A stretch of DNA of 64,000 bases, from the NCBI GenBank assembly GCA_002501655.1, contig DANY01000027.1, positions 30,903 through 94,902 on the forward strand, read 5' to 3'. Within the stretch, counting starts at the first letter, position 1, and each line of letters starts with the position of its first letter. The notes under the pieces were generated by a model. That model worked only from the letters and a program-made list of their open reading frames with translations, searched no databases and had not been told where the DNA came from. A program made the translations under genes and the position numbers. Of this stretch, positions 1 through 8,978 are shown in pieces. Source of the stretch: Methanoculleus sp. UBA303. Lineage in GTDB: Archaea; Halobacteriota; Methanomicrobia; Methanomicrobiales; Methanoculleaceae.

Positions 1-44
1 GCCGGAATAGGGTGGGCGTTACCGGAGCCCGATAACGGAAATTT

Positions 45-221
45 TCGGTAGTGCTCCAGTATATAACTGATAATTGATTTTGAGAGGATCCGACCGAATT
101 ACGTTGGGCAACAACCTGTACTCATGACAAAAACTCGCACGGCAAGAGTGTTTCTATTATCAGTTGTTTTTTAGAGCACTACCAAATTTTCGGTCGGATC
201 CACCGAGATCGATTATCAGTT
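45..221. repeat. Cluster of imperfect inverted repeats upstream of the TPR gene
   Basis: Three elements recur in both orientations. AACTGATAAT lies at 65-74 and its complement at 156-165 and 212-221. GGTAGTGCTC lies at 47-56 and its complement at 174-183. GGATCCGACCGAA lies at 86-98 and its complement at 189-201. The order of modules differs between the arms, so this is not a simple hairpin but a rearranged or doubled palindrome. It could be a decayed miniature mobile element or a regulatory region. Function is unknown. Confidence 0.6.
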
Positions 222-313
222 CTATGCTGGAGGCACTCCCCTCACTCCAGGGCGCGATGGGTGCAGGAACTTATATATTGTCACTCCGCAGTATGGGTGC
301 GAGGTGCCAACGT

Positions 314-757
314 ATGCCCCAATTGGTTACACCGGATATACCCCGGAAAGGTGATGACAGAGACGCGTTACGGGCGTACAACGACGTAATGGCGGAGGAC
401 CGGCACGATCCCACAGCCCTGAACAACAAGGGTGTGGCGCTCGAACGGCAGGGCCGCTACGAGGAAGCACTGGCCGCGTTCAGTGCGGCGCTCCTCTACG
501 ACAACGATGATGTCTACGCCTGGAACAACCGGGCTGTGATCCTCGCCCGGCTCGGTCGCCCTCAGGAGGCGGTGCTTGCGTGCAGACAGGCGCTCGCGGT
601 CGACCGGTCGTGCATCTTCGCCTGGGTTACCTACGGCATGGTGCTCGGCAGGATTGGAAGATATCAGGATGCTGAATCGGCTCTTGCGGTCGCAGAAGAC
701 CTCGACCCGCAGGCCCGGGCGCTCTACCCCGGAAACTCGACGATGACCCGGGCGTGA
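314..757 (+). CDS. TPR repeat protein
   Basis: Short protein of about 147 residues made almost entirely of three consecutive tetratricopeptide repeats, recognisable by the pattern A-x-x-N-x-G then G-R-Y-x-E-A and a closing D-P (segments ALNNKGVALERQGRYEEA, AWNNRAVILARLGR, WVTYGMVLGRIGRYQDA). TPR proteins are scaffolds for protein-protein contacts; partner unknown. The frame is open upstream to 164, but that stretch runs through the inverted-repeat cluster and lacks family similarity, so I chose the ATG at 314 (MPQLV). An ATG at 293 is also possible. No operon partner: the next gene is 300 bases away. Confidence 0.75.
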   Translation: MPQLVTPDIPRKGDDRDALRAYNDVMAEDRHDPTALNNKGVALERQGRYEEALAAFSAALLYDNDDVYAWNNRAVILARLGRPQEAVLACRQALAVDRSCIFAWVTYGMVLGRIGRYQDAESALAVAEDLDPQARALYPGNSTMTRA

Positions 758-1055
758 GCGGAAACATCATCTTTTTTGAACCGCGACGATGCAGCCGACA
801 GGCTCCCCTTCCCGATGCCGTGATGAGGGTTGATGCATCGCCGGGCGCTATATGTGCTGTTGCCCCCGGGTCCGGGAGGTCGATAGTCTTCTTAAGCGCC
901 GGTCCTGTACGTATCGCTCCCGACCAGCCCGGATCGGTTCGTTCATATCGTCGGGCCGCCGGGTTCGTTCGGACCCCTCTGGAAACCCTACGCTTTTATC
1001 TTCCTTATCGTAATAGAGTAATACAATCGAGTGCCCTCCGGCACGGAGTCATCCC
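758..1055. other. Intergenic region with promoter of the guanylyltransferase gene
   Basis: Roughly 300 bases without a convincing gene. An ORF of 101 codons (754-1059) crosses it but has no recognisable domain and runs into the next start. A TATA-like cttttatctt at 993-1002 is the only regulatory signal I see, about 55 bases before the next start codon. Confidence 0.5.
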
Positions 1056-2408
1056 ATGAAGACGCTCATTCTTGCAGGCGGGAGCGGCACCCGCCTCTTC
1101 CCGCTATCGAGGGAACACTACCCGAAACAGTTCATCCCGCTGGTCGACGACGAATCCCTCTTCCAGAAGACGGTGAAGAGGGCGCTCCTCTTCTCCTCCC
1201 CGCAGGATATCGCCATCGTCACCAACACGGAGCACAGGTTCCTGGTCCGGGACCAGCTTGCCGCCATCGGATGCGACTCACGGGTCCTCGTGGAGCCGGT
1301 AGGCAAAAACACCCTGCCGGCGATCTACTACGGCGTCCGGGAGGTCACCCGGGAGGGCGAATCCCAGACTGTCGCGGTGCTGCCCTCGGACCACCTGATC
1401 ACCGCGACCGGGCCGTTTCATGAGGCGTTCCGCCGGGCGGAGCGGCTCACAAAAGACTATCTGGTGGTCTTCGGGGTGCGGCCGACATCGCCCCACACCG
1501 GCTACGGTTACATCCGCCCGGGTGAGCCTCTCCGGGACGGCTCGCTCGTGGACGCCTTTGTGGAGAAACCCGACCTTGCGACCGCCGAGATGTATGTCGC
1601 CGACGGCTACCTCTGGAATTCCGGCATGTTCTGCTTTGATGCCGGTCTCTTCCTTGCCGAGTGCGAGGCGTGCGCACCTGAGGTGGTCCGGGCGTTCGAG
1701 CACCCCATCGAGGAGGCATACAGGGCAGCCCCCGCCCTCTCCATCGACTACGGGATCATGGAGAGGACCCGGCGGGCGGCGGTCGTGCCGCTTGAAGCCG
1801 ACTGGAACGATGTTGGGAACTTCGACGCTCTCTACGCCACCCTGCCGAAGAACGGAGACGGCAACGCCGTCAGGGGCGAGCATATGGGTATTGACTCCTC
1901 CAGGAATCTGATCATCGCCGACCGATTGATCGCCACCGTCGGGGTCCATGACCTTGCTATCGTCGAGACGAAGGACGCGATCCTGGTCGCCGCCCGGGAT
2001 GAGGCCCAGCGGGTGGGTGAGATCGCAAAGGCTCTCCGCGAGAAGGGGGACTCCCGTGCGCTCTTCCACACGCAAGTCCACCGGCCCTGGGGCTCCTATA
2101 CGAACCTCGAAGAGGGGCAGTCCTACAAGATCAAGCGGGTCACCGTCCCCCCGAAACGCCGCCTCTCCCTCCAGATGCACCACCACCGCTCCGAGCACTG
2201 GGTGGTCGTCACCGGGTGCGCCGAGGTGACGATCGCCGACGCGACCTATCTCCTCCGGAACGGCGAGTCCACCTTCGTCCCGGCGGGAACGGTCCACCGG
2301 CTCGCGAACCCAGGCCTCCTGCCGCTTGAGCTGATCGAGGTGCAGATCGGGGAGTACACCGGCGAGGACGACATCGTGCGGTTCGAAGACGACTTCGATC
2401 GGACGTGA
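1056..2408 (+). CDS. manC: Mannose-1-phosphate guanylyltransferase / mannose-6-phosphate isomerase
   Basis: Makes GDP-mannose from mannose-1-phosphate and GTP for surface glycan or N-glycan synthesis. The N-terminal nucleotidyltransferase domain (about residues 1-270) opens with the signature LAGGSGTRLFPLSR and has EKP and the W-N-S-G-M-F motif of the family. The C-terminal cupin domain (about 340-450) has the type II phosphomannose isomerase features RPWGSY and QMHHHRSEHW, followed by TVHRLANPG. At 450 residues the protein is slightly shorter than bacterial ManC/AlgA (about 470-480). It stands alone here, ahead of a tRNA, with no sugar-pathway neighbours. Bifunctionality is inferred from the cupin domain. 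Confidence 0.93.
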   Translation: MKTLILAGGSGTRLFPLSREHYPKQFIPLVDDESLFQKTVKRALLFSSPQDIAIVTNTEHRFLVRDQLAAIGCDSRVLVEPVGKNTLPAIYYGVREVTREGESQTVAVLPSDHLITATGPFHEAFRRAERLTKDYLVVFGVRPTSPHTGYGYIRPGEPLRDGSLVDAFVEKPDLATAEMYVADGYLWNSGMFCFDAGLFLAECEACAPEVVRAFEHPIEEAYRAAPALSIDYGIMERTRRAAVVPLEADWNDVGNFDALYATLPKNGDGNAVRGEHMGIDSSRNLIIADRLIATVGVHDLAIVETKDAILVAARDEAQRVGEIAKALREKGDSRALFHTQVHRPWGSYTNLEEGQSYKIKRVTVPPKRRLSLQMHHHRSEHWVVVTGCAEVTIADATYLLRNGESTFVPAGTVHRLANPGLLPLELIEVQIGEYTGEDDIVRFEDDFDRT

Positions 2409-2482
2409 GCGCCGGGCATCCCGGTATCCCCCCTCCGGCTCTCCGTTTACCCACGACCAAACCGATATAATCCCGGAATGCA

Positions 2483-2493
2483 TAGAATATAAG
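2483..2493 (+). promoter_or_regulatory. Candidate TATA box of tRNA-Gln
   Basis: tagaatataagg-like AT-rich element about 45-50 bases before the mature tRNA 5' end, at the spacing usual for archaeal tRNA promoters. Confidence 0.45.
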
Positions 2494-2536
2494 GACTGGT
2501 ACCTATGGTCTCCGGCGGTCCTGGTCTGTTTCTGTC

Positions 2537-2609
2537 ACCCCCGTAGTGTAGTGGTCAATCATGCAGGACTTTGGATCCGGCGACGGCGGTTCGAATCCGC
2601 CCGGGGGTA
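2537..2609 (+). tRNA. tRNA-Gln (anticodon TTG)
   Basis: A full cloverleaf can be drawn. Acceptor arms are ACCCCCG (2537-2543) and CGGGGGT (2602-2608) with discriminator A. The T arm is GGCGG/CCGCC around TTCGAAT. The anticodon stem is CAGGA/TCCGG around loop CTTTGGA, giving TTG at 2571-2573. No CCA is encoded and there is no intron. The anticodon stem has one A.G mismatch at its second pair (2565/2579). In this organism Gln-tRNA would normally be made by transamidation, although a GatCAB set (not GatDE) is what this window encodes. Confidence 0.9.
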
Positions 2610-2992
2610 TGCGAGTGTCGTATTCAGTATCTCTAGTGCATCGATTCCAAATTATCGGACTTATTTAGTACTCGTCTCCCCTCCCGATGGGGCTGGTGCC
2701 GGATCCGGATCTTCCCCGGGCTCTCCCCCTGCGGTGGACCGTGGTGGCTATCGCCATGGGGGGAGAGGCTGACGGGGAGGGGGCCTGCTCCCTCCCCTGT
2801 CTCCACTCTCCAGGTATGCCGGTAAACCCCACCCCGCCCGGCCTCCGGCCTCCTCCCCCGCCCTGGGGGCGGGGGAGACCTCCTCGAAACTCTCCGAGTT
2901 TCTCATGCTCCCTTCGGTCGCACTCCCCGGCCCTGCAACTTCCCCGGGTTCCACGCAATTCTTAAGGTCTCCCTCCAAAATCATGGATAACC
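2610..2992. other. GC-rich intergenic region, no gene seen
   Basis: About 380 bases between the tRNA and the antiporter gene. All ORFs here look like composition artefacts (Pro/Gly/Arg-rich in every frame). It holds the paired hairpins listed separately at 2853-2902, and a possible TATA box (attcttaagg, about 2958-2967) for the following gene. Confidence 0.6.
2853..2902. repeat. Two adjacent perfect hairpins
   Basis: The first hairpin has an 11-bp perfect stem, CTCCCCCGCCC (2853-2863) with GGGCGGGGGAG (2867-2877), and a 3-base loop. The second is GAAACT (2886-2891) with AGTTTC (2897-2902) and a 5-base loop. They are too far from both flanking genes to be ordinary archaeal terminators. They may belong to a dispersed extragenic repeat or a small structured RNA. 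Confidence 0.6.
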
Positions 2993-4180
2993 ATGGAAAG
3001 CGCCGCCCTAGCAATTGAGATCCAGATGAGCCTCCTCCTCTTCCTCGCACTCGCCGGCTACCTTGTGGCATCCCGAATCAACCAGTCAGCGACGATCGGG
3101 GCCATTCTCGTGGGGGTCCTGGTCGGGCCGAGCGTGCTCGGCCTGATCACCTACACGGACTTTGTCCAGAGTCTGGCCCACCTCGGGGCGATCATCCTCC
3201 TCTTCGTCATCGGTTTTGAGTTTAATATAAGGGATATCATTGATGTGCGTTACGGTGTCATCGCGTTACTCGGCGTGGTCATACCGTGGATAGGTGGCTA
3301 TGCCACCACCGTCCTCTTTGGGTTCGACTTCGCGAGCGCGGTCTTCGTCGGCACAGCGCTGACCGCGACGAGTATTGCTATCACCGCAAATGTCCTCAAA
3401 GAGATCGGTGTGCTCCAGACCGGGGTAGCGAAGGCGATCATCGGCGCCGCGGTCATCGACGATGTCCTCTCCCTCCTGGTGCTCGCCATCGCCACCGACC
3501 TGGTGGTGACCGGGGATGTCTCCGTGGTGTCGGTTGTCCTGATGCTCGCGAAAGCCGTGGGATTCATCGTCATCGCCGGTGCTGTCGGCTACTTCGGGAT
3601 ACGAAAGGCCATTGAGCGGATGGACGCAACTTCTCTGGCACGGAAGTATCCTGAGTTCATCTTCATCTTTGCCCTGATGATGGCGTTCCTCTACGCAATG
3701 CTCGCCGATCTTGTGGGGCTTTCGGGGATCATCGGCGCGTTCATCGCCGGAGTCGCCTTCGCCGGCGTCGAGCTCCAGCAGAGCAAGGGTGTCAAGGAGG
3801 GCGCCGAGTATTTCCAGATCATATTCGCCTCGATCTTCTTCGTATCGCTCGGGATCCTCGCGGATGTCCGTGCACTCACGCCCGACATGGTTCTCTTCCT
3901 CCTGGTGCTGACTCTCGTTGCCATCGTCACCAAGGTCATCGGGTGCGGCCTGCCGGCCCGGATGATGGGGATGTGCCGGGAAGACTCCCTCATCATCGGG
4001 TTCGGGATGGCGCCGCGGGGCGAGGTGGCGATGATCGTCGCGCTGATAGGGCTGAATTCAGGGCTTATCGGTCAGGGAGTCTTTGTGGTGGTCGTTCTGA
4101 TGAGCCTGCTGACCACCATCATCACACCGATTGTCTACCGGAACTGGTTCTTCAAGGGCGCGTACTGCGCCACGGAGTAA
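2993..4180 (+). CDS. Cation:proton antiporter, CPA2 (Kef/Nha-type) family
   Basis: Integral membrane protein of 395 residues with about twelve hydrophobic segments. It carries the CPA2 pattern of two inverted repeats: GAILVGVLVGPSVLG near residues 37-51, then the helix with A-T-S-I-A-I-T and A-V-I-D-D-V-L-S, where the paired acidic residues are the expected ion-binding site. It exchanges Na+ or K+ for protons across the cytoplasmic membrane. The protein ends right after the membrane domain, so there is no TrkA-N regulatory domain. It is monocistronic: a tRNA region lies upstream and a convergent gene downstream. Ion specificity cannot be read from the sequence. Confidence 0.9.
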   Translation: MESAALAIEIQMSLLLFLALAGYLVASRINQSATIGAILVGVLVGPSVLGLITYTDFVQSLAHLGAIILLFVIGFEFNIRDIIDVRYGVIALLGVVIPWIGGYATTVLFGFDFASAVFVGTALTATSIAITANVLKEIGVLQTGVAKAIIGAAVIDDVLSLLVLAIATDLVVTGDVSVVSVVLMLAKAVGFIVIAGAVGYFGIRKAIERMDATSLARKYPEFIFIFALMMAFLYAMLADLVGLSGIIGAFIAGVAFAGVELQQSKGVKEGAEYFQIIFASIFFVSLGILADVRALTPDMVLFLLVLTLVAIVTKVIGCGLPARMMGMCREDSLIIGFGMAPRGEVAMIVALIGLNSGLIGQGVFVVVVLMSLLTTIITPIVYRNWFFKGAYCATE

Positions 4181-4334
4181 ACCGGGCCGGTCGCCCGAAG
4201 CGGGGCGCGGGAAGGAGGAGGTTAGGAAGGCGCCCGCCTGAACGCGCCCCCTATTTCTCTTTTGATAATCGCAGGGCTGGGGGCGGCACGCCTGCTCCCG
4301 GCAGGAAAAAGAGAGGCGGGATTGCAGCCCCGGA

Positions 4335-4790
4335 TCACCAGGCTTCTGGAAACGCCATGTTGGTATAGATATCCTCGAGGCGTGCCTTGTGCCCCCGCTC
4401 CATCGAGGCGAGGCTCTCGAATAACTCGATCTGCTCTGGATCCACGCTCAGTCCTGCAAGCTGGGTGTACATCTGCATTGCGTCGAGTTCTTTCCGGATA
4501 GCGATAACGAGGCCGTCGAGCGGTTTTAAGTCGGCCGAGAGCGGGGGGGTCGCGAGGGCGTCGGCGACCTTGTAGTCCCGCTTCGTGTTGAACCCGAGTT
4601 TTGCAGGTTCTTTCAGGAGAAGGCCCTCAAGAGTCTTTCTGTGTTTGCTCTCCTCACCGGCAAGCTCGTTGAAGAGGTCTTTTAAGCTCTCATCCGTGAC
4701 CTTCTCCCTGACCGTGCGATAGAAGGTGTAGGACTCAATCTCTCTCTCGATGGCGTTCGATATGATAGAGCGGTACTCTTCGGTATCCAT
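4335..4790 (-). CDS. Ferritin-like / rubrerythrin-family protein
   Basis: 151-residue protein with two E-x6-Y plus E-E-x-x-H helical repeats typical of ferritin-like di-iron four-helix bundles: E-R-E-I-E-S-Y-T-F-Y followed by AGEESKHRK, then A-I-R-K-E-L-D-A-M-Q-M-Y followed by SMERGHKARLE. There is no C-terminal rubredoxin domain, so it is a rubrerythrin-like diiron protein, perhaps for peroxide or iron handling. I chose the ATG at 4788-4790 (MDTEEY). The longer frame to 4979 adds 63 unrelated residues and would include the TATA-like element at 4826-4835. Confidence 0.85.
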   Translation of the reverse strand: MDTEEYRSIISNAIEREIESYTFYRTVREKVTDESLKDLFNELAGEESKHRKTLEGLLLKEPAKLGFNTKRDYKVADALATPPLSADLKPLDGLVIAIRKELDAMQMYTQLAGLSVDPEQIELFESLASMERGHKARLEDIYTNMAFPEAW

Positions 4791-4825
4791 GACTTCATGC
4801 ACCGGTGGGCAGTAGTCTCCGGAGG

Positions 4826-4835
4826 CTTTAATCTT
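4826..4835 (-). promoter_or_regulatory. Candidate TATA box for the ferritin-like gene
   Basis: Read on the minus strand this is aagattaaag preceded by A-rich BRE-like bases, about 36 bases before the ATG at 4790. This leaves a leader of about 10-15 bases. Confidence 0.5.
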
Positions 4836-5004
4836 TTGGGGCGGCCCGCGCTGTATCGCGCCGCTATGGGGGTGGGAGCCGGATGATACCCGCCCTGAAA
4901 CGTCACACTGGGGAGATGAGTCCGGACTGAGTGGGTGCTGAGATAAACAGGAGATGAGGGGGCCTTGCCCCAAAGGCAATGCCCGGGCTACGAAAAAAGG
5001 GTGG

Positions 5005-6840
5005 TTAGATGAACCGGGGCTTCTGGGAGAGGAGCCGTGGGGTGTAGAGCGGGCGGAAGGGTTTTCCGGCGGTCTCCATCTTCACCGCCTGGATGAGTTC
5101 GTCCTCGCTCATAATCTCCTTGTAAGGCTTCTTCTTCTCCGAGAGTTTCCGGATGGTGACCGTGAGCCTGCCGGTCTCGGCCTCCTGGTCGCCGATCACC
5201 GCGACGTAGGGCGCCCAGTCCATCCCTGCCTCGCGAACCTTCTTGTTCACGCTCTCTTCCCGGTCGTCGACGTCCGCCCGGATGCAGGCAGCGTTCAGGC
5301 GGGCACCAATCTCCTCGGCGAAGCAGATATGCCGCTCCGCCACCGGGACCAGCCTGACCTGCGTCGGGGCGAGCCAGGTCGGGAACGAGGGGACCTCCTG
5401 GACCCCGGTCTTCTCGAGCAGCGCGCAGATCACCCGCTCGATCGAGCCCGTCGGCGAGCAGTGGAGGATCGGGGGATGGACCTCCATTCCCTCCGGGGTG
5501 TAATACTTGATATCGAACCGGTCTGCGCTCTCGACGTCGATCTGGACCGTCGGGTTCTCGATTGGCCTGCCCTGTGCATCGATCGCCGCGAGGTCTGCTT
5601 TAGCGATCCAGTAGTGTGTCCGCTCCGAGAGGACCTCGATCAGCATCGGCACACCTGACTTCGCGACGATCCCCTTCACCCAGAGTTCATACTGGTCAAA
5701 GAAGTCCCGGGTGCACCGGAAGACCCCCACGAGCGGGGTCTCGAGGTCCTCGCCGCTCTTCCAGCCTATCGCGAGCTGCTCCTCGAAGGCCGCAAGTGCG
5801 CCGTCCGCGTCCCGGCAGAGGGTGTGCATATCGGGCATCGTGAAGGCGCGGAGCCGCTTGAGTCCGATCACTTCCCCCTTCTGCTCGTGCCGGAACGAGT
5901 AGGTCGAGAGCTCGTAGAGCTTCATCGGGAGGGTGTTCGGTGAGATATGCATATCGTGCATGATGGAGAACATGCCGAAACACGCCGCGAACCGGAGCAT
6001 CATATCGCGGTTGCCGCTCTTGAACCGGTACTGCCGTTCCCCGAACTTGGCGGCGTGCTCCGCGATCGCCTGGTCGCCGAGGTCATACATCACCGGGGTC
6101 TCTACCGGCATGCCGCCGTACTCGAGCACCCGTGCAAGGACGTAGTCAGCGAGGAGATCCCGGATCAGCTTGCCCCGGGGCATCCAGCGGAGGTTCCCGA
6201 CGTCCGAGCGCGGCTCGTACTCCACGAGTTCCTTGGCCCGCATCAGGTCCACGTGGACCGGCTCGACCCCTTCCGGCCCCGGATACCCGAGTTCCTTCCG
6301 GATCAGGGAGGCGAGGGGTGTGTTCTCCTCCGCGTAGATGGCCGCATCTTTGCGTTCCCCTTCGGGAGTGAAGACGAAGAACTCATGCTGGATCTCTTTC
6401 TTCGGGGCAGCCGCTGCTTCGCCGGGCACGATCGTCCGGGAGAGTTCCGAGAGCGGGTGGCCTTTGCAGGAGAGCGAGAAGGCCTTATACCAGCCGAACG
6501 GGGCCCGTTTCACAACAAAGTCGCCCTCCCCGGCAACGGTCTCCTCGATACCCCGGAGAGCGCTCACCGCCGCTTCCGGCGATGCAAGGTCGGAGGAGAG
6601 GTGGGCATAGGGGTAGATCATGATATTGGTAGTGCCGAGCTGCCGGGCAGTGGTGATGATCTCGTCCGCCGCCTGCCTGACGGCATCCCCGATATTCTCC
6701 TCATCGACAGACTCAACCGCACAGAAGACGGCGAGCGCCTCATCAAGGGCGTCTTTTGGGACGACGTCCTCTTCGGCGACCTTCGTCTTCTTCCGGGCCT
6801 CGTATTCGATATGATCAGAGTGGATTAGAAGGAGTCGCAT
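5005..6840 (-). CDS. thrS: Threonyl-tRNA synthetase, archaeal type
   Basis: Class II synthetase of 611 residues charging tRNA-Thr. The first 140 residues ([19 protein letters not shown]) are the archaea-specific editing domain, related to D-Tyr-tRNA deacylase, instead of the bacterial N1/N2 domains. The catalytic core follows, with motif 2 in the F-R-H-E-Q-K-G-E-V region and motif 3 in [12 protein letters not shown]. The C-terminal anticodon-binding domain starts at about residue 500 ([14 protein letters not shown]). It is transcribed alone from its own TATA box. The gap of 146 bases to the dcd operon suggests separate transcription. Confidence 0.97.
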   Translation of the reverse strand: MRLLLIHSDHIEYEARKKTKVAEEDVVPKDALDEALAVFCAVESVDEENIGDAVRQAADEIITTARQLGTTNIMIYPYAHLSSDLASPEAAVSALRGIEETVAGEGDFVVKRAPFGWYKAFSLSCKGHPLSELSRTIVPGEAAAAPKKEIQHEFFVFTPEGERKDAAIYAEENTPLASLIRKELGYPGPEGVEPVHVDLMRAKELVEYEPRSDVGNLRWMPRGKLIRDLLADYVLARVLEYGGMPVETPVMYDLGDQAIAEHAAKFGERQYRFKSGNRDMMLRFAACFGMFSIMHDMHISPNTLPMKLYELSTYSFRHEQKGEVIGLKRLRAFTMPDMHTLCRDADGALAAFEEQLAIGWKSGEDLETPLVGVFRCTRDFFDQYELWVKGIVAKSGVPMLIEVLSERTHYWIAKADLAAIDAQGRPIENPTVQIDVESADRFDIKYYTPEGMEVHPPILHCSPTGSIERVICALLEKTGVQEVPSFPTWLAPTQVRLVPVAERHICFAEEIGARLNAACIRADVDDREESVNKKVREAGMDWAPYVAVIGDQEAETGRLTVTIRKLSEKKKPYKEIMSEDELIQAVKMETAGKPFRPLYTPRLLSQKPRFI

Positions 6841-6879
6841 TGTTATCCCCAGTTGAATCGTTCAATATCTGTTTTCCTG

Positions 6880-6887
6880 CTATATAG
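6880..6887 (-). promoter_or_regulatory. TATA box of thrS
   Basis: On the minus strand, cactatatagc sits 40-47 bases before the thrS ATG, giving a leader of about 15-20 bases. Confidence 0.65.
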
Positions 6888-6986
6888 TGCATAACGCTCT
6901 CCGGGCGGGAGCACATGACGTCCCGCCCGCCCCCTCAGCGCCGGGAGGCGGAATGCGCGAGTTTGCCGGACTCCCGGTGGTATGCA

Positions 6987-7544
6987 TCACGCGCGGCGCG
7001 CATTCTCGTGGTAGCGGGAGAGGGTCGCCTGCTGCTGGTCCATGTACTTCGCATCCCTCTTCATGTTGTACGGGCGCGCGGCGCGATCCGTGCGGTAGAA
7101 GACTAACTGCCCGATCGGCATCCCTGCGTAGACCCGGACCGGCCGTGAGTTCACGTTGCACATCTCGAGCGTGATCGTCCCCCGGAACCCCGCGTCGATC
7201 CAGCCCCCCGTCTGGTGGAGCTCGATCCCCAGGCGGGCGATGCTGCTCTTCCCCTCGATGCTTGCCACGACGTCGTCGGGGAGTTCGATCGTCTCCAGGG
7301 TCTCGGCGAGGAGGAACTGCCCCGGAGCAAGGACGACAGAGTCGCCCACCATCTCCTCAACGTTCGAGCAGACGCTATCCTTCTCGTAAGGGTCGATCAC
7401 GGTCTCCCCCGGGACATACCAGACGAAGTGCGAACCGAGCCTGATATCCAGGGAATTGGGCTGGATCAAGCCGGGATCATAAGGTTCCACCCGGATATAC
7501 CCGCGCCTGATGCGATCTTCTATCTGCCAGTCGACAAGAATCAT
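6987..7544 (-). CDS. dcd: dCTP deaminase
   Basis: Deaminates dCTP to dUTP, feeding dTMP synthesis. 185 residues, normal for the family. Visible landmarks are [10 protein letters not shown] near the N terminus, [10 protein letters not shown], which carries the Ser/Arg active-site pair, and [15 protein letters not shown] with the catalytic Glu. Some archaeal homologues are bifunctional deaminase/dUTPases; I cannot tell which this is. It is the last gene of the asnB-gatCAB-topA operon, 27 bases after the methyltransferase. Confidence 0.95.
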   Translation of the reverse strand: MILVDWQIEDRIRRGYIRVEPYDPGLIQPNSLDIRLGSHFVWYVPGETVIDPYEKDSVCSNVEEMVGDSVVLAPGQFLLAETLETIELPDDVVASIEGKSSIARLGIELHQTGGWIDAGFRGTITLEMCNVNSRPVRVYAGMPIGQLVFYRTDRAARPYNMKRDAKYMDQQQATLSRYHENARRA

Positions 7545-7571
7545 GCTCCTAGATCTCTCCTTTAAGCCGGT

Positions 7572-8273
7572 TTATTCTTTGTTGTTTTCGAGATGCCACT
7601 CCGTCCGGCGCATCAGCCCGTGAAGTGTGCTCACCTCGCGGATGGTCAGTTTCGTTCGGCCGAGCACCCGGCGGAGGATGATCATCGTGTTCTCCCGCTT
7701 GAAGTCCGGGTGGTCTATCCGGTCGAGGAACGCACCGAAGTGCCGGTAGAGCGAATCCATCTCCACCGGCCCCGCGAGGGGATAGGCTCCGCGGGGCAGG
7801 TCCGCAAGTTCGTAGCAGAGGATGCCCACCGCGTGGGAGAGGTTCAGGATAGGGTACACATTCGATGTCGGGATGGTACAGATCAGATTTGCCCGCTTCA
7901 GTTCCTCGTTTGCGAGGCCCCAGTTCTCCCGCCCGAAGAGGACCGCGACCGTTCCGTCGATATCGGCGACGGCCTCCCGGACCTCCGCCGGCGCGTAGTA
8001 GGGCATCCGCATCGGGGTGCAGACGGACTTGCTCACCTCGCCGGTCGTCGCGACAACGAAGTCAAACTCGCGGTAGACCTCGTTGACCGTCATCCGGCGA
8101 GCTCCTTCCAGGACATCCCGGGCATGAGAGGCGCGCATCACGGCATCGTTGCCGAGCGGGCAGGGGTTGACCAGCACCAACCGGGTAAACCCGAAGTTCT
8201 TCATCACCCGGGCGGTAAACCCGACGTTCCCCTCGTAGAGGGGCTCGACCAGGACGATTGAGACCTCAGGCAT
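7572..8273 (-). CDS. SPOUT RNA 2'-O-methyltransferase, TrmJ-like
   Basis: 233-residue SpoU/TrmH-class enzyme. The N terminus SIVLVEPLYEGNVGFTARVMKN is motif 1 of the trefoil-knot fold, and LFGRENWGLANEE plus PILNLSHAVGI are motifs 2 and 3 that bind S-adenosylmethionine. Family members of this length methylate the 2'-OH of tRNA position 32 (TrmJ). The C-terminal extension after residue 180 is short and helical. It lies 3 bases after the GGGP synthase gene and shares its operon. Confidence 0.88.
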   Translation of the reverse strand: MPEVSIVLVEPLYEGNVGFTARVMKNFGFTRLVLVNPCPLGNDAVMRASHARDVLEGARRMTVNEVYREFDFVVATTGEVSKSVCTPMRMPYYAPAEVREAVADIDGTVAVLFGRENWGLANEELKRANLICTIPTSNVYPILNLSHAVGILCYELADLPRGAYPLAGPVEMDSLYRHFGAFLDRIDHPDFKRENTMIILRRVLGRTKLTIREVSTLHGLMRRTEWHLENNKE

Positions 8274-8276
8274 GCC

Positions 8277-8978
8277 TCACTGCACTGCCCGGACCGTCGC
8301 CCGGAGCACATCAACCCCTTCCTCGTAGACCGCGTTACCCACAACAATCGTGTCGGCAATGCGGCCCATCTCCGCCGCCTGCTCCGTCGAGCGGATCCCG
8401 CCGCCATAGTAGAGGGTGGCATCCTCGATCGCTTCGGATGCCGCCTGCACGATTCTCGGGTCCCCGTAGGTCCCGCTGTACTCGATGTAGACGATTGGGA
8501 ACCGGAAGTAACGGTCCGCCACCTCCACGAACGCGGCCACATCCTCCTTCGCGAGGGTGCAGTCCGCCCCTGTCACCCGTCCGACGGCGGAGTTCGGGTT
8601 GAGGACGATGTAGGCCTCAGGCACCACCTTCTCCCAGTTAACGCTGCTCGCATGGCGAAGCCAGGCGTAGTGCTTCCCGATGATCCAGCGGACGTCATTC
8701 GTGTTCATTACGCTCGGCACGAAGAGGTGGTCGATCGCCCCGTCGAATATGGCGCAGTCGGGGCTCGCCGGCTCCACTACCAGCGGCAGTCCGTAGGCAG
8801 AGACCAGATCCAGGAGTTCGCGGAGGTTCTCCTGCGTCACGTTCAGGGTGCCCGAGAGCATCAGGGCGTCGGTCCCGCTCGTCACGATCTCCTCGACGAC
8901 GCCCGGCGGTAGGTGTTTGTCGGGGTCCAGTTTCGTCACGTGTGCCCAGGTCTTCCAGTTCGCGTGCATAAGTGTCAC
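8277..8978 (-). CDS. Geranylgeranylglyceryl phosphate synthase
   Basis: Joins geranylgeranyl diphosphate to sn-glycerol-1-phosphate, the first committed step of archaeal ether lipid synthesis. PcrB-family TIM barrel with KLDPDK at the first strand, ALMLSGTLNVT, PVEP-like VVEPAS, a Y-I-E-Y-S-G-T-Y-G motif that holds the glycerol phosphate, and the phosphate-binding YYGGGIRS and DTIVVGNAVYE. The ATG at 8976-8978 overlaps the topA stop as ATGA. The ATG three codons later (MHANW) is equally plausible. The overlap implies translational coupling to topA. Confidence 0.93.
   Translation of the reverse strand: MTLMHANWKTWAHVTKLDPDKHLPPGVVEEIVTSGTDALMLSGTLNVTQENLRELLDLVSAYGLPLVVEPASPDCAIFDGAIDHLFVPSVMNTNDVRWIIGKHYAWLRHASSVNWEKVVPEAYIVLNPNSAVGRVTGADCTLAKEDVAAFVEVADRYFRFPIVYIEYSGTYGDPRIVQAASEAIEDATLYYGGGIRSTEQAAEMGRIADTIVVGNAVYEEGVDVLRATVRAVQ

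Noticed and set aside
754..1059. 101-codon ORF between the TPR and guanylyltransferase genes
   Set aside because: No recognisable domain, contains the promoter region of the next gene and ends inside its start. Judged non-coding.
1278..2483. 401-codon minus-strand ORF
   Set aside because: Shadow of the guanylyltransferase gene; no domain.
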